64,000 bases of DNA from Luteimonas salinisoli (GCF_013425525.1 NZ_JACCKA010000073.1:62001-126000); one strand, 5' to 3'; shown: positions 6,421 to 15,659, counted from the stretch's first letter. The notes: generated by a model not told the origin, from the sequence alone. Program-made: numbers and translations.

Positions 6421-8751
6421 TTACCTCGCGATCAGCAACAGCAGCGAGCGGGCCTGCAACCCGTACACCGTGCCCTCGCCGCCGATGAACGCTTCCGAGC
6501 CGGGCAGGGCTACGGTATCCGGCCCTTCGTTCCAGGTGGCAGTGTCGGTCACCCGGTACCACTGCTTCCCGGCGCCCGGCCAGGGCAGATTGAAATCGAC
6601 GTCGCCGGACCAGCCGTTGTAGGCGACGTAGATCGCGCTGGCCGGATCGCCGAACTCGCTGCCGTCGATGCGCCAGGCGATGGCGTGATTGTCCGGATTG
6701 TCGAAGTAGCCCGCATCGGCCTGGGCGCCGTCGGGCTTGAACCAGCGCAGCTGCTCCATCACGTTGCCGTTGGTATCCGCGCCGGAATAGAAACCGGCCG
6801 GGCGCAGCGCCGGGTGCGCCTTGCGAAAGGCGATCAGGCGCCGGGTGAAGGTTTCATGGTCGGCCTCGGTGGCATCGCGGGTCCAGAGCAGCCAGTTGGC
6901 GGGCGAATCGAGGTTGTAGGTGTTGTTGTTGCCGAACTGGGTACGCAGGGCCTCGTCGCCGCCGGCGATCATCGGAACGCCAGCGCTCAGCATCAGGAAG
7001 GCCAGGCCGGTACGCGCGGCGCGGGTCTGGTGGGCGCCGATGCCGTCCTGGTCCCAGCTGTGGTTGTGGTCGTCGCCGCCGTCGGACGGACCATAGGGCC
7101 AGGGCTGGCCGTTCTGCTTGGTGTCGTAGGCGTACAGGTCCGCCAGGGTGAACCCATCGTGCGCGACCATGAAGTTGATCGAATGCCAGGGCTTGCGGCC
7201 GTCGTCGCCGTAGAGGTCGGAGGAGCCGGCGAAGCGGGTCGCCAGCTCGCCGGGCGTCACCGCCGCCGCGCCCAGCTGGTTCTGCTTCTTGCGCAGGGTG
7301 TCGCGGTAGATGCCGTTCCACTCGGCCCAGCCGGCGGGAAAGCCGCCGACCTGGTAGGAATTGCCGCCGATCGCCCACGGCTCGGCGATCAGGTCGACGC
7401 CGTTGCCGCCCGCCCCCGGGCGTGGCGGCAGTTCGGCGGCGATGCGGTTGAGCGCGTTGCCCGCATCCGTCCTGTCGAAATGGAAGCAGCCGTGCTGACA
7501 GGTGTTGCCGAGTACCGAGGCCAGGTCGAAACGGTAGCCGTCCACCCCCAGCTCATCGCGCCAGTACGCCAGCGAGTCGACGATCAAGTCCTGCGCCACC
7601 GGGTTGAGGGTGTTGTAGTTGCCGCCGACGCCAGTGTTGTCCCAGGAGTACTGCAGGTCGGCGGTGAGCGAGTAGTAGGTGGGGTTGTCCAGTCCGCGCC
7701 AGGACAGCAGGTTGTAGACGGTCAGCCCGTCGCTGCCGCCCCAGGCGCCGCCCTCGCCGGTGTGGTTGTAGACCACGTCGACGTAGACCTTGATGCCGGC
7801 GTCGTGGAAGGCCTTGACCATCGTCTTCCACTCCCGCGTCGGCCCGCCGGATGACTTGTCCGCGGCGTAGCGGCGGTCCGGCGCGAAGTAGTTCAGGGTC
7901 ATGTAGCCCCAGTAGTTGTCGCCGGCGGTGGAGGTGGGGTCGACGTCGTTGGTGTCGTTCTGGGTTTCCTGCACGGGCAGGAACTCGACCGCGGTGATGC
8001 CGAGGCCGGCCAGGTACCCGGCCTTGAGCGCAGCGCCGGCATAGGTGCCGCGTAGCGCTGCGGGCACGCCGGTGTCGTGCATGGTCAGGCCGCGCACGTG
8101 CACCTCGTAGATCACCTCGTCCTTCAGCGCGCGCGTGGGCTTGCTGCCGGTGGAGGTGGGATCCGGCGCCAGCACGATGCCCTTGCTGGCGCAGGGGCCG
8201 CTGTCCTTGTGGCGATGTGCGGCGCCGCTGGCGTAGACGGTGCCGTCGGTGCAGGCGGGCGTGAGCGGGTCGTGGCTGATCTCGCGCGCGTACGGATCGA
8301 TCAGCAGCTTGTTGGGATTGAAGCGGTTGCCGGCGGCATCGACGTCGGCGACGAAGCCGGCGGTGCTGCCCGCTGCCCAGGCGCCGGCGTGCGTCCAGTT
8401 CGGGCCCCAGGCGCGGTACCCGTAATACACGGTGCCGGCAACGCCGTGGCTGTCGCGCAGTTCGGCCACCGGCACGGTGCGCGACCAGATGTCGCTGGCG
8501 GCGTCCTTGGTCAGCACGTAGCGCGCCGCCTCCGGCGCGCCCTGGGGCGTGCCGTAGACCCACACCTCGATGCGGGTGGCGCGCGAGGAGTACACCCGGA
8601 AGGTGATGTTCGCCTGTGAGGCGTCGTAGCGCGCGCCCAGCGCGCTGGCGTCGATCGCCGCCCAGGCCGCCGGCATCGAGATCGGCAGCAGCAGCCATGC
8701 GAGCAACAGGTGGGCGGCCAGGCCGCGGAACGGGCGTGTCGGGACTTGCAT
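6421..8751 (-). CDS. Secreted isoamylase / glycogen-debranching enzyme
   Basis: A 776-residue GH13 enzyme hydrolysing alpha-1,6 branch points. Residues 1-31 are a signal peptide ending near AWAA. A CBM48-like beta domain follows (ITFRVYSSRATRIEVWVYG), then the catalytic barrel with DVVYNH (325-330), nucleophile Asp409 (DGYRFDLAS), acid/base Glu457 (DLIAEPWA) and Asp532 (VAHDGF). The layout matches secreted Pseudomonas-type isoamylases rather than cytoplasmic GlgX. ATG 8751 has a near-perfect AGGAGGTG six bases upstream. It stands alone, with no glycogen operon beside it, so extracellular starch or glycogen use is likely. Confidence 0.93.
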   Translation of the reverse strand: MQVPTRPFRGLAAHLLLAWLLLPISMPAAWAAIDASALGARYDASQANITFRVYSSRATRIEVWVYGTPQGAPEAARYVLTKDAASDIWSRTVPVAELRDSHGVAGTVYYGYRAWGPNWTHAGAWAAGSTAGFVADVDAAGNRFNPNKLLIDPYAREISHDPLTPACTDGTVYASGAAHRHKDSGPCASKGIVLAPDPTSTGSKPTRALKDEVIYEVHVRGLTMHDTGVPAALRGTYAGAALKAGYLAGLGITAVEFLPVQETQNDTNDVDPTSTAGDNYWGYMTLNYFAPDRRYAADKSSGGPTREWKTMVKAFHDAGIKVYVDVVYNHTGEGGAWGGSDGLTVYNLLSWRGLDNPTYYSLTADLQYSWDNTGVGGNYNTLNPVAQDLIVDSLAYWRDELGVDGYRFDLASVLGNTCQHGCFHFDRTDAGNALNRIAAELPPRPGAGGNGVDLIAEPWAIGGNSYQVGGFPAGWAEWNGIYRDTLRKKQNQLGAAAVTPGELATRFAGSSDLYGDDGRKPWHSINFMVAHDGFTLADLYAYDTKQNGQPWPYGPSDGGDDHNHSWDQDGIGAHQTRAARTGLAFLMLSAGVPMIAGGDEALRTQFGNNNTYNLDSPANWLLWTRDATEADHETFTRRLIAFRKAHPALRPAGFYSGADTNGNVMEQLRWFKPDGAQADAGYFDNPDNHAIAWRIDGSEFGDPASAIYVAYNGWSGDVDFNLPWPGAGKQWYRVTDTATWNEGPDTVALPGSEAFIGGEGTVYGLQARSLLLLIAR

Positions 8752-9210
8752 CGCAGCACCTCCTGAAAGCCGAAGCGCGCACCCGGCGGTCGCGCTCCGA
8801 GCATTCTGTGGCGGTGTGCAACCGCACAATGCGATGAACGCGCGCGATGCATTCGTATTCATTGCCGGAAAGCGTGAACGGGTTCCGGATCGCTTCCGCT
8901 GGCGTCGACCGGGTCCGCACGGCGCCAGACTTGGTGCTCCCACCTCGAGCGGGGCCGCGGCCTGGGGCGCGCTGCTGCCGAGCGCGGCTGCGCTGTTCGT
9001 GGGGTTCCCGCTGCAGGGACAGCCGGTCGCGGGCGGCTTCGACCCGCTGCCGATCGGCGGCGCCCTGCCGCTCAACGCTGCCTGGGGCGTGCGGCGTGAT
9101 CTTGCTGATGCGGTGATGGGGCAGCAGTGACGCGCGCGATGCGGACCGATCGCCGACAGGACAACGTGCGGCGCTGGAACCGTCGCTACGTGCGGTACGT
9201 CATCCTTCCG
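8752..9210. other. 459-base gap, possible short open frame of unknown nature
   Basis: A plus-strand open frame from 8816 to 9130 gives a 104-residue product whose middle is Ala/Gly/Pro-rich and mildly hydrophobic (AAWGALLPSAAALFVGFPLQG). It has no convincing ribosome-binding site and no recognised domain, and may be a gene remnant. The part next to 8751 should contain the isoamylase promoter; TGTGC and GCACA near 8815-8830 form a weak inverted pair. Nothing firmer can be supported. Confidence 0.3.
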
Positions 9211-10026
9211 TCACGGCATACCGCCGTGTTCGCGGAGTGCGAGGGTTCTCTCAATGAAACGCCTCAGGCCCGCTTCGGGCAGGAACGGATCGCGGCTTTG
9301 GGTATCGAAGCGCGCCACGATTTCCAGAACCCCGGGATCGATCATGATCCGGTCGATCGAGTATCCCTGCGCGTGCAGGGTGCGAAGTCGCCCGACCCAG
9401 TTCAAGGTGTTGCGGTGGAACGCCCGAAGCGTCGTCTTGTCGGCCGGCGCGCCATGTCCCGGCACGATCAACGTCTGCGCGTCGCCCATCGCCAGGATCG
9501 TTTCCACCGCATCGGTCAATCCATTCACGCCCCCCGCATAGAACGTGGGATGCCAGCTGTTGTCGAACACGTCGCCGACGAATACGACGTTGTGATCCGG
9601 GAGGAACACCAGCCGGTCGCGCGCGCTGTGCGAAATCACGTCGACGCGCGTCAGGCCCAGCGGCAGCGGCTCCCCGTCCGCCACCACGCGCATGCCCTTG
9701 CTGGCGAGGTAGTCGTTGCCTCCGGCATGATCGGGATGGTCATGCGTGTTCACGATCCACACCGTGGCGTCGGCGGTCAGGGCCCGCACGGCTTCATCCA
9801 GCGCCTCCAGCTGGGCCTCCCCCGGCGATGGGTCGATGAGAACCGCGGCGTCGGGGCCGACCAGCAGGCCGATATTGGTGCTGTAGCCATTGCCATTGAG
9901 CCGATACAGCCCGGCGCCGATTTCCAGAACCTCGACATGCGGCGACTCCTGCTCCCCTGCCGCACCCATGGACGGAGCGGCCAGCAGCGCGGCCAGTGCA
10001 CATGCAGCGATCTTCCTCACGGACAC
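9211..10026 (-). CDS. Periplasmic metallo-beta-lactamase-fold hydrolase
   Basis: A 271-residue protein beginning at GTG 10026 after GGAGTAGGG. Residues 1-23 are a signal peptide (MSVRKIAACALAALLAAPSMGAA). The zinc-binding motif HDHPDHAGG follows NT, with later ligands in FVGDVFDN and VPGHGAP. These mark an MBL-fold hydrolase of the quinoprotein relay system or lactonase-like type. The substrate is not apparent. It diverges from the short-chain dehydrogenase, and the 251-base gap between them holds only a degenerate half repeat near 10150-10170. Confidence 0.88.
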   Translation of the reverse strand: MSVRKIAACALAALLAAPSMGAAGEQESPHVEVLEIGAGLYRLNGNGYSTNIGLLVGPDAAVLIDPSPGEAQLEALDEAVRALTADATVWIVNTHDHPDHAGGNDYLASKGMRVVADGEPLPLGLTRVDVISHSARDRLVFLPDHNVVFVGDVFDNSWHPTFYAGGVNGLTDAVETILAMGDAQTLIVPGHGAPADKTTLRAFHRNTLNWVGRLRTLHAQGYSIDRIMIDPGVLEIVARFDTQSRDPFLPEAGLRRFIERTLALREHGGMP

Positions 10027-10277
10027 CCTACTCCAGTCACGTCACCGGTCTTGCGCATCCGGCTGCGGCCGAGGATCCGGCTGGCGGCAACCGTACCATG
10101 GCGAGTTGTCCTCTCTCGCGGCATCTTGCGCACGCGCGTGCCTTGCTGGATCCATGGCCCGCTCCTCAACGCCGGGGCATCGGCGCCTCGCTCGATTGGT
10201 GCCATGGCCGATTCCGGCGAGCATCGTTCCTGTCCGTTCCCCAAGCTATCCGCATCCATAGCGCAGGAGAAGCAGGC

Positions 10278-11048
10278 ATGACAGGACAGGCACTGGCCGG
10301 AAGAACGGCGATCATCACCGGCGCGAGTTCGGGCATCGGCCGTGCGGCGGCGCTGCTGTTCGCGCGCGAGGGCGCGCGACTGGTCGTCGGCGCCCGCCGC
10401 GCGGATGCGCTTGCGGAGCTGGCCGAGGAGATCGAGCGCGCCGGGGGCGTGGCGGTCGCCTGTCCCGGCGACGTGCGCGAGGCGTCCCACAACGACGCCC
10501 TGGTCGACACCGCGCTGGCGCGCTTCGGCCGCCTCGACATCGCGTTCAACAACGCCGGGAGCACCGGCGCGATGGGTCCGGCCGTCGAGATGGCGGTGGC
10601 GGACTGGCGCGAGACCATCGATACCAACCTGACCGCGATGTTCCTCGGCGCAAGGCGGCAGATGGCGGCGATGCTCGAGGCCGGGCGCGGATCGATCGTC
10701 TTCACTTCGAGCTTCGTCGGCCACACCGTGGGCATGCCCGGCATGGCCGCCTACGCCGCGGCCAAGGCCGGCGTGATCGGCCTGACCCAGGTGCTCGCCG
10801 CCGAGGGCGGCCCGCGGGGCGTCCGCGTGAATGCACTGTTGCCCGGCGGCACCGACACTCCGGGCGCGCGCGATTTCACCGAGAACCCGGAGTCGCGCGC
10901 GTTCGTCGAAGGCATGCACGCGCTCAAGCGCATCGCCGATCCGGCCGAGATCGCCGAGGCGGCGCTGTTCCTCGCCTCGGACGCCTCCAGCTTCGTGACC
11001 GGCAGCGCGATGCGGGTCGATGGCGGAGTGTCGATCAACCGGACCTAG
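10278..11048 (+). CDS. Short-chain dehydrogenase/reductase
   Basis: A 256-residue classical SDR. The NAD(P)-binding motif TGASSGIG is at 14-21, NNAG follows, and the catalytic Ser (FTSSFVG) and Tyr-x-x-x-Lys (AYAAAKAG) are present. The end GSAMRVDGGVSIN is typical. ATG 10278 has AGGAG nine bases before it. These enzymes oxidise or reduce alcohols, ketones or sugars; specificity is unclear. It stands as a single transcription unit ending before a palindromic repeat. Confidence 0.92.
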   Translation: MTGQALAGRTAIITGASSGIGRAAALLFAREGARLVVGARRADALAELAEEIERAGGVAVACPGDVREASHNDALVDTALARFGRLDIAFNNAGSTGAMGPAVEMAVADWRETIDTNLTAMFLGARRQMAAMLEAGRGSIVFTSSFVGHTVGMPGMAAYAAAKAGVIGLTQVLAAEGGPRGVRVNALLPGGTDTPGARDFTENPESRAFVEGMHALKRIADPAEIAEAALFLASDASSFVTGSAMRVDGGVSINRT

Positions 11049-11095
11049 AACGACCGGCGTTGCTTCCGGCCAACCGGTCGTGGCGGACGCATTCT

Positions 11096-11208
11096 GTAGG
11101 AGCGGCCCATGGCCGCGAAAGCCGACGCCGCCGGCCGTCCCCGGAGTCGCCGCCCACCCGTCCGCCCCCGCGGCCCTCGCGGCCCTCGCGGCCATGGGCC
11201 GCTCCTAC
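11096..11208. repeat. Palindromic intergenic repeat, arm type A (full copy)
   Basis: The left arm starts GTAGGAGCGGCCCATGGCC and the right arm ends GGCCATGGGCCGCTCCTAC; they are near-perfect reverse complements enclosing a GC-rich body of about 60 bases. It is the first full copy of a family seen about fourteen times in this window. The transcript would fold into a long hairpin between the convergent SDR and DUF5694 genes. Confidence 0.9.
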
Positions 11209-11272
11209 CGGGATGCGGCCGCCGGGGGAACCGGGCACGAGCGGCGACGCCGCACGATGCGGACTGCCGCAA

Positions 11273-12109
11273 TCAGTCCGCCAGGTGAGGCAGCGGATCG
11301 GCCAGCGTGAGCCAGGGCGTGTCCTCGATGAAACGCGCCAGCGTGGGCACGTGGCCCTGTCCGTAGAACACCACCACCCGACGCACCGCTCCGTCTCCCT
11401 CCTCCACCTCGCGCAGCAGGTTCTGGAAGATCAGCAGATTGCGCGTGTACCAGTTGGCGACGGTATGGGCGCCGCCCTGGTTCTCGTCCTGCCACTGCCG
11501 GATCAGGTGGCGCAGGTAGAAGTCGTGGTTGAGCGTCAGCGACTCCGGCGAGTTCATGTGCGCCAGGTAATCGCCGATGCTGAGCGCGCGCAGCCGCGCG
11601 GCTTCGCCCGCGACGACGGCCTCGCCGTAGGCCTGCATCTGCTCGCGCAGCCGCAGCGCGCGCGCATCGGGAGCGGCGTCGATCAGCCGCTGCTGGTCGG
11701 AGACGAACGGCACCTGCACGTCGATCGCCGCCAGCCGCGGGTGGTCCAGCCGGTCGGCGAGGCGGAAGCCGAGCTGCATGATCTCGTTGCGGCTGTCGCG
11801 CACGCCGCCGGCGCGGTAGTCGGCGTAGCGTGCGGCCATGCCGGCCGCATCGCCGCGGCTCCACTCCACCATCACCAGGTCCGGCCGCCATTCCGCCAGC
11901 CGCTCGGTGAGCCGCGCGATCTCGGCCTGCCGCGTCTCCGACAGCACGTCGTCGACCTCGATGTTGAACATGTCCGCGCCGGGGTTGTGCATGTGGTACA
12001 TGCCCACCAGCATCACCTCGGCGATCGGTGCGGGACGGTCGTCGACGGCGCGTGCCGGGCCGGTCACGGACACCAGGACCAGCGTTGCCGCAAGCAGGAG
12101 GGTGCGCAT
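11273..12109 (-). CDS. DUF5694 (TraB/TIKI-like) exported protein
   Basis: A 278-residue protein with a signal peptide (MRTLLLAATLVLVSVTGPARA). After it come VMLVGMYHMHNPGADMFNIE and, near the end, VVVFYGQGHVPTLARF: the two conserved histidine-bearing strands of the EreA/TIKI/TraB-like superfamily, in which these residues form a metal site. DUF5694 members are uncharacterised; protease or hydrolase action has been proposed for the superfamily. It stands alone on the minus strand. Confidence 0.8.
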   Translation of the reverse strand: MRTLLLAATLVLVSVTGPARAVDDRPAPIAEVMLVGMYHMHNPGADMFNIEVDDVLSETRQAEIARLTERLAEWRPDLVMVEWSRGDAAGMAARYADYRAGGVRDSRNEIMQLGFRLADRLDHPRLAAIDVQVPFVSDQQRLIDAAPDARALRLREQMQAYGEAVVAGEAARLRALSIGDYLAHMNSPESLTLNHDFYLRHLIRQWQDENQGGAHTVANWYTRNLLIFQNLLREVEEGDGAVRRVVVFYGQGHVPTLARFIEDTPWLTLADPLPHLAD

Positions 12110-12272
12110 ATCCGTCGTCCCGGAAGCAGGCCTGCCCGGACCCTACCCCCGGCACGGCGGCACGTCGCAGGCCAGACGTCATGCGGCCGAGCGGCGGCCG
12201 GCCGGAAGTCACGACGGGATCACCACCGGCCTTCCATCCTGGGTCCCGGTCCAGACACGAAGGAGAACCCGC

Positions 12273-12491
12273 ATGGGCATTCTGAGAACGTTCGCCTTGG
12301 GCGCGGTCGGCTATCTCGCATACCGGGCATGGCGACGGCGCCGGAACGGGACCGACGAGGCGCTGGCACAGGAGGACGCCGGCGAGCGCACCTCGCCTCA
12401 CGGCGACCCGGTCCTCGCCGGCGCCGCGATCGAGGAGCCGCCGCCGCCGCGCCCGGCCGCGCATTCGAGCCGCGGGTTCGGGGAAACCTGA
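12273..12491 (+). CDS. Small protein with one N-terminal membrane helix
   Basis: A 72-residue protein from ATG 12273, which follows a clear AAGGAG. Residues 3-19 (ILRTFALGAVGYLAYRAW) form one hydrophobic helix capped by RRRR, giving a cytoplasm-facing tail that is acidic, then proline-rich (EEPPPPRP). Function unknown. It is too short to identify, but the ribosome-binding site and codon use support a real gene. Confidence 0.6.
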   Translation: MGILRTFALGAVGYLAYRAWRRRRNGTDEALAQEDAGERTSPHGDPVLAGAAIEEPPPPRPAAHSSRGFGET

Positions 12492-12557
12492 GCGCACCGA
12501 TCGTCCGCAGCCGCCGCCTCGGCGGGAACGGGCGGCCGCACGGCTCGGCGCGGCCGG

Positions 12558-13022
12558 TCAGTCCTTGCCGCCGCCCTCCACCCATTCGCCGCCCGCGCCC
12601 TCGCAGCCCGGGCGCGATTGCGCCAGCTGGTCCGCGGTACGGCGATAGTGGTAGACCGCGATGCGGGTGCCGCCGATGCCCTCGCATCGCGCCTGGGCCG
12701 CGGTCGGGCAGGCGGCCAGCCAGGTCACCTTGGGCTGCGGAGCGCCGACCGCCTCCGCCATCCGCACCGGTCCCTCGCAGGCCCCGGTCAGGCGCTCGTG
12801 CGCCTCGCCGTTGCCCTGCAGGCAATCCACCAGCGGCTGCGCCTCGCCGTCGCGCATGAAGATGCCTTCCACCAGGCAGGCCCTCGCCATCGCCTTGGGC
12901 TCCGGCGCGGCATCCGGCTCCGGCTCCGCCGCGGTCGCCGCCGCGACGAGGCCGGCGCAGCACAGCGCCAGGCATCGCCGCGCCCCCGCCCTCGCAGTTC
13001 CGCGGTGCGGCCGCTCAGTCAC
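12558..13022 (-). CDS. Exported cysteine-containing protein of unknown function
   Basis: A 154-residue protein beginning at GTG 13022, eight bases inside the end of the upstream gene, so the two are translationally coupled. Residues 15-32 (RRCLALCCAGLVAAATAA) form a signal or anchor. The mature part carries several spaced cysteines (ARACLVEG, VDCLQG, GACEGP, AACPTA, ARCEG, PGCEG), suggesting disulfides in the periplasm. I recognise no family. Confidence 0.65.
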   Translation of the reverse strand: MTERPHRGTARAGARRCLALCCAGLVAAATAAEPEPDAAPEPKAMARACLVEGIFMRDGEAQPLVDCLQGNGEAHERLTGACEGPVRMAEAVGAPQPKVTWLAACPTAAQARCEGIGGTRIAVYHYRRTADQLAQSRPGCEGAGGEWVEGGGKD

Positions 13023-13515
13023 CGTAGTTCCAGGTCTGGGACTGGCCGCCGTGGCTGGTCACTCGCCACAGCGACCGCGACAGGTTTTCCTTCGATCGGC
13101 TGCGCGATAGCAGCCGGCCACCGAGCTTGGCGGTACTGGTCGCCTCTACCAGCGCCCGGCGCCCATCGGGCGATATCTCGACCCGGGTGATCTGGTAGGC
13201 GAATTCGATCGCGAGCATTCCGCCGGTCTGCTCGGACAGCATGCGCAGCAGCGCGACCGCCTCCTCCATCTGCCGGCAGGCCGCCGCCCGGTCCATGGTG
13301 GACGGATGGGTTTGCCCGGCCGCGTGCTGGATATCTTCGAGGCGAAAGTCGCCCGCCATGACGGCGCAGATCGCCTCGCTATCGTACGCCTGCAGCGCCT
13401 CCATCTGTTCGCGGTAGTACTTGCGCACGTCCGCATCGGAAATGCGCCTGCCCTGGTCGTGGACCACCAGCGCCACGACCGCCAGCACCAGCACCAGCAG
13501 CAGTTTCTTGATCAT
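13015..13515 (-). CDS. Membrane-anchored protein with NTF2-like character
   Basis: A 166-residue protein from ATG 13515. Residues 1-19 (MIKKLLLVLVLAVVALVVH) are a single N-terminal anchor. The periplasmic part begins with a helix (DADVRKYYREQMEALQAYD) and then alternating strands (FAYQITRVEISPDGRRALVEATS), the pattern of NTF2/SnoaL-like folds. The match is structural impression only. The downstream cysteine-rich gene overlaps its stop by eight bases, so they form a two-gene operon. Confidence 0.65.
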   Translation of the reverse strand: MIKKLLLVLVLAVVALVVHDQGRRISDADVRKYYREQMEALQAYDSEAICAVMAGDFRLEDIQHAAGQTHPSTMDRAAACRQMEEAVALLRMLSEQTGGMLAIEFAYQITRVEISPDGRRALVEATSTAKLGGRLLSRSRSKENLSRSLWRVTSHGGQSQTWNYGD

Positions 13516-13707
13516 GTGTCCCCCTGGACGACTTCCAGTTGTCGATGCCGATTCGGCCTCCATTGCGCATGCGGGCGGCTTCCCCCGCCGGGTGCGCGGC
13601 ATCATCATAACGCGACGATGATCACTTTTCGCTGGAGGGTCCTGCGGCGGCGGAGGGTCTGGATGGGTGCGTTTCATCGGCTTCGCCGGGCCGCGTGCCT
13701 CGCTACC

Positions 13708-14844
13708 TCATTCCCGCCACCAGGCCGGCGTCGGCTGCGGCGCGGCCAGGTCGAAGCGCTCGCCCATGCGCGGCGTGGCCAGCGCGGCGCCGCGCTCCGC
13801 AGCCAGTGCGGCGATGCGCTCGAACGGGTCGTTCCAGGCATGCATCGCCAGATCGAAGGTGCCGTTATGGATCGGCAGCAGCACCCGTGCGCGCAGGTCG
13901 GCGTGCGCCTGCACGGTCTGCTCCGGCAACATGTGCACGTAGGTCCAGCGCAGGTCGTAGGCACCGGTCTCGAGCATGGCCACGTCGAACGGGCCGAAGC
14001 GACGGCCGATCTCCCGGAACCCGTCGAAGTAGCCGGTGTCGCCGCTGAAGAACAGCCGCAACCCGTGGTCGTCCTCGCCCGCGGGCGGATCGATGACCAC
14101 CCAGGAAGTCCACAGCGTGCGGTCGCCGTCGAACAGCCCGCGCCCAGAAAAGTGCTGCGCGGGCGTGGCGATGATGCGCAGCCCGTCCAGCTCGGTCTCC
14201 TGCCACCAGTCGAACTGCCGAACCTTCGCCTCCGGCACGCCCCAGGCGACCAGCCGGTCGCCGACGCCCAGCGGCGCCAGGAACACCTCGGTCTTGCCGG
14301 CGAGCGCCGCCACCGTGGCGCGGTCGAGATGGTCGTAGTGATCGTGCGAGAGCAACACCCCGCGCAGCGGCGGCAATGCCTCCAGCGCGATCGGCGGTGC
14401 ATGGAAACGCTTCGGCCCCATCCACTGCAGCGGCGACGCGCGTTCGGCGAACACCGGGTCGGTGATCCAGAACCCGCCGCGCAGCTTGATCAGCAAGGTC
14501 GAATGCCCCAGCCGGAACAGGCTGCGATCCGGCGCCGCTTCCAGTGCCTCGCGGGTCAGCGGCAGCACCACCGGCGGCGCGTCCGGCACCGTGGTGGCGG
14601 GCTTGTGGAAGGCGAAGTCCCACAGCAGTCGCGCCATGAAACCGACGCCCTGGGGCGGGCGCGGCGCGACGTTGCGGAACTTGCCCTCGGCGGCCTGCGG
14701 CGAGGCCGGGTACTCGGCAAGGGGGCGATTGGTGCGGACCAGGGACAGGGTGCAGGCACTCACGGCAAGGACTCCGAAGGCGAGGATCAGGGCGGTCAGG
14801 CGGCGTCCGCGTGTGCGGCGGCGCGTCGGGGGAGGGGTGGTCAT
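13708..14844 (-). CDS. Lipoprotein metallo-hydrolase, NAPE-PLD/RomA-like
   Basis: A 378-residue MBL-fold protein. A lipobox (VLAVSACTL) marks export and lipidation. LSHDHYDHLD supplies zinc ligands; FSGDTGYFDGF and LLPIHNGTFDL supply the rest. LFRLGHSTLLIKL and WITDPVFAERASPL are typical of the NAPE-PLD/UlaG-like branch, which acts on phosphodiester bonds of lipids or sugars. It is divergent from a TetR regulator with a strong palindrome between them, so it is probably the repressed target. Start ATG 14844. Confidence 0.88.
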   Translation of the reverse strand: MTTPPPTRRRTRGRRLTALILAFGVLAVSACTLSLVRTNRPLAEYPASPQAAEGKFRNVAPRPPQGVGFMARLLWDFAFHKPATTVPDAPPVVLPLTREALEAAPDRSLFRLGHSTLLIKLRGGFWITDPVFAERASPLQWMGPKRFHAPPIALEALPPLRGVLLSHDHYDHLDRATVAALAGKTEVFLAPLGVGDRLVAWGVPEAKVRQFDWWQETELDGLRIIATPAQHFSGRGLFDGDRTLWTSWVVIDPPAGEDDHGLRLFFSGDTGYFDGFREIGRRFGPFDVAMLETGAYDLRWTYVHMLPEQTVQAHADLRARVLLPIHNGTFDLAMHAWNDPFERIAALAAERGAALATPRMGERFDLAAPQPTPAWWRE

Positions 14845-14859
14845 GACGGGCGTCCAGAA

Positions 14860-14879
14860 ACTACACGGTGCAGTGTAGT
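14860..14879. promoter_or_regulatory. TetR-type operator in divergent promoter region
   Basis: ACTACAC (14860-14866) and GTGTAGT (14873-14879) are perfect seven-base inverted arms around six bases, midway in the 78-base gap between the divergent tetR-like gene and the metallo-hydrolase gene. A direct repeat of GTAAACT follows. Size and symmetry fit a TetR-family dimer site acting on both genes. Confidence 0.6.
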
Positions 14880-14922
14880 CAGAGGATCGCAGGAAGTAAA
14901 CTCCCCGGTGTAAACTTGGCCC

Positions 14923-15537
14923 ATGGCCCGGTCCGACGCCCCTACCCGCCTCACCGACCGCAAGCGCGCGGCGATCGTCGATGCCGCAGTGGCCGAGTTC
15001 CGCGCCGCCGGCTTCGAGGCCACCAGCATGGACCGCATCGCCGCCACCGCCGGGGTCTCCAAGCGCACCGTCTACAACCACTTCCCCAGCAAGGAAGCGC
15101 TGTTCGTCCACATCGTCGACGACCTGATGGCCCGCGGCAGCGACGAGCACGCCACGCCCTACCGCGCCGACGCGCCGCTGCACGACCAGCTGCTGGAACT
15201 GGTGCAGCGCAAGCTGCACCTGCTGCACGAACCCGATTTCGCCGACCTGGCCCGCGTGGCGATCGTCGCCAGCCTGCACTCGCCGGATCTGGCCCGCCAG
15301 CTGATGGCACTGCTCGGCCAGCGCGAACACGCCATGACCACCTGGGTGCGCGCCGCCGCCGCCGACGGCCGCCTCAAGGCGCACGATCCCGCCTTCGCCG
15401 CGCAACAGCTCGAATCGCTGGTCAAGGGCGCCGCGTTCTGGCCGCAGATTGCGATGGGGCAGCCGCCGTTGACCGCGGCGCAGCGGAAGGCGGTGGCCGA
15501 ATCGGCCGTCGCGATGTTCCTCGCGCACTACGGCTGA
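14923..15537 (+). CDS. TetR/AcrR-family transcriptional regulator
   Basis: A 204-residue regulator. The DNA-binding module spans about 14-60 (RAAIVDAAVAEFRAAGFEATS, then IAATAGVSKRTVYNHFPSKEALF), the canonical TetR helix-turn-helix. The C-terminal part resembles AefR-type ligand domains (FWPQIAMGQPPLT). It should bind the palindrome at 14860-14879 and repress itself and the divergent NAPE-PLD-like lipoprotein gene. The inducer is unknown. Confidence 0.92.
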   Translation: MARSDAPTRLTDRKRAAIVDAAVAEFRAAGFEATSMDRIAATAGVSKRTVYNHFPSKEALFVHIVDDLMARGSDEHATPYRADAPLHDQLLELVQRKLHLLHEPDFADLARVAIVASLHSPDLARQLMALLGQREHAMTTWVRAAAADGRLKAHDPAFAAQQLESLVKGAAFWPQIAMGQPPLTAAQRKAVAESAVAMFLAHYG

Positions 15538-15659
15538 CGGGCGCGGTCGCCGCGCCGGGTCGCGGCTGCCGCCGTGCTCTGCCCTCCAAGCAAAAGCGAC
15601 AGCGGCGCCGCACTGTCCAGCGGCGCCGTTCGACGGCTACGGACGCGGCGGCCCCGGGC

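Noticed and set aside
10140-10175. Degenerate repeat arm (GGATCCATGGCCCGCTCC)
   Set aside because: It resembles arm A only around CCATGGCCCGCTCC and lacks the rest, so I did not count it among the repeat copies.
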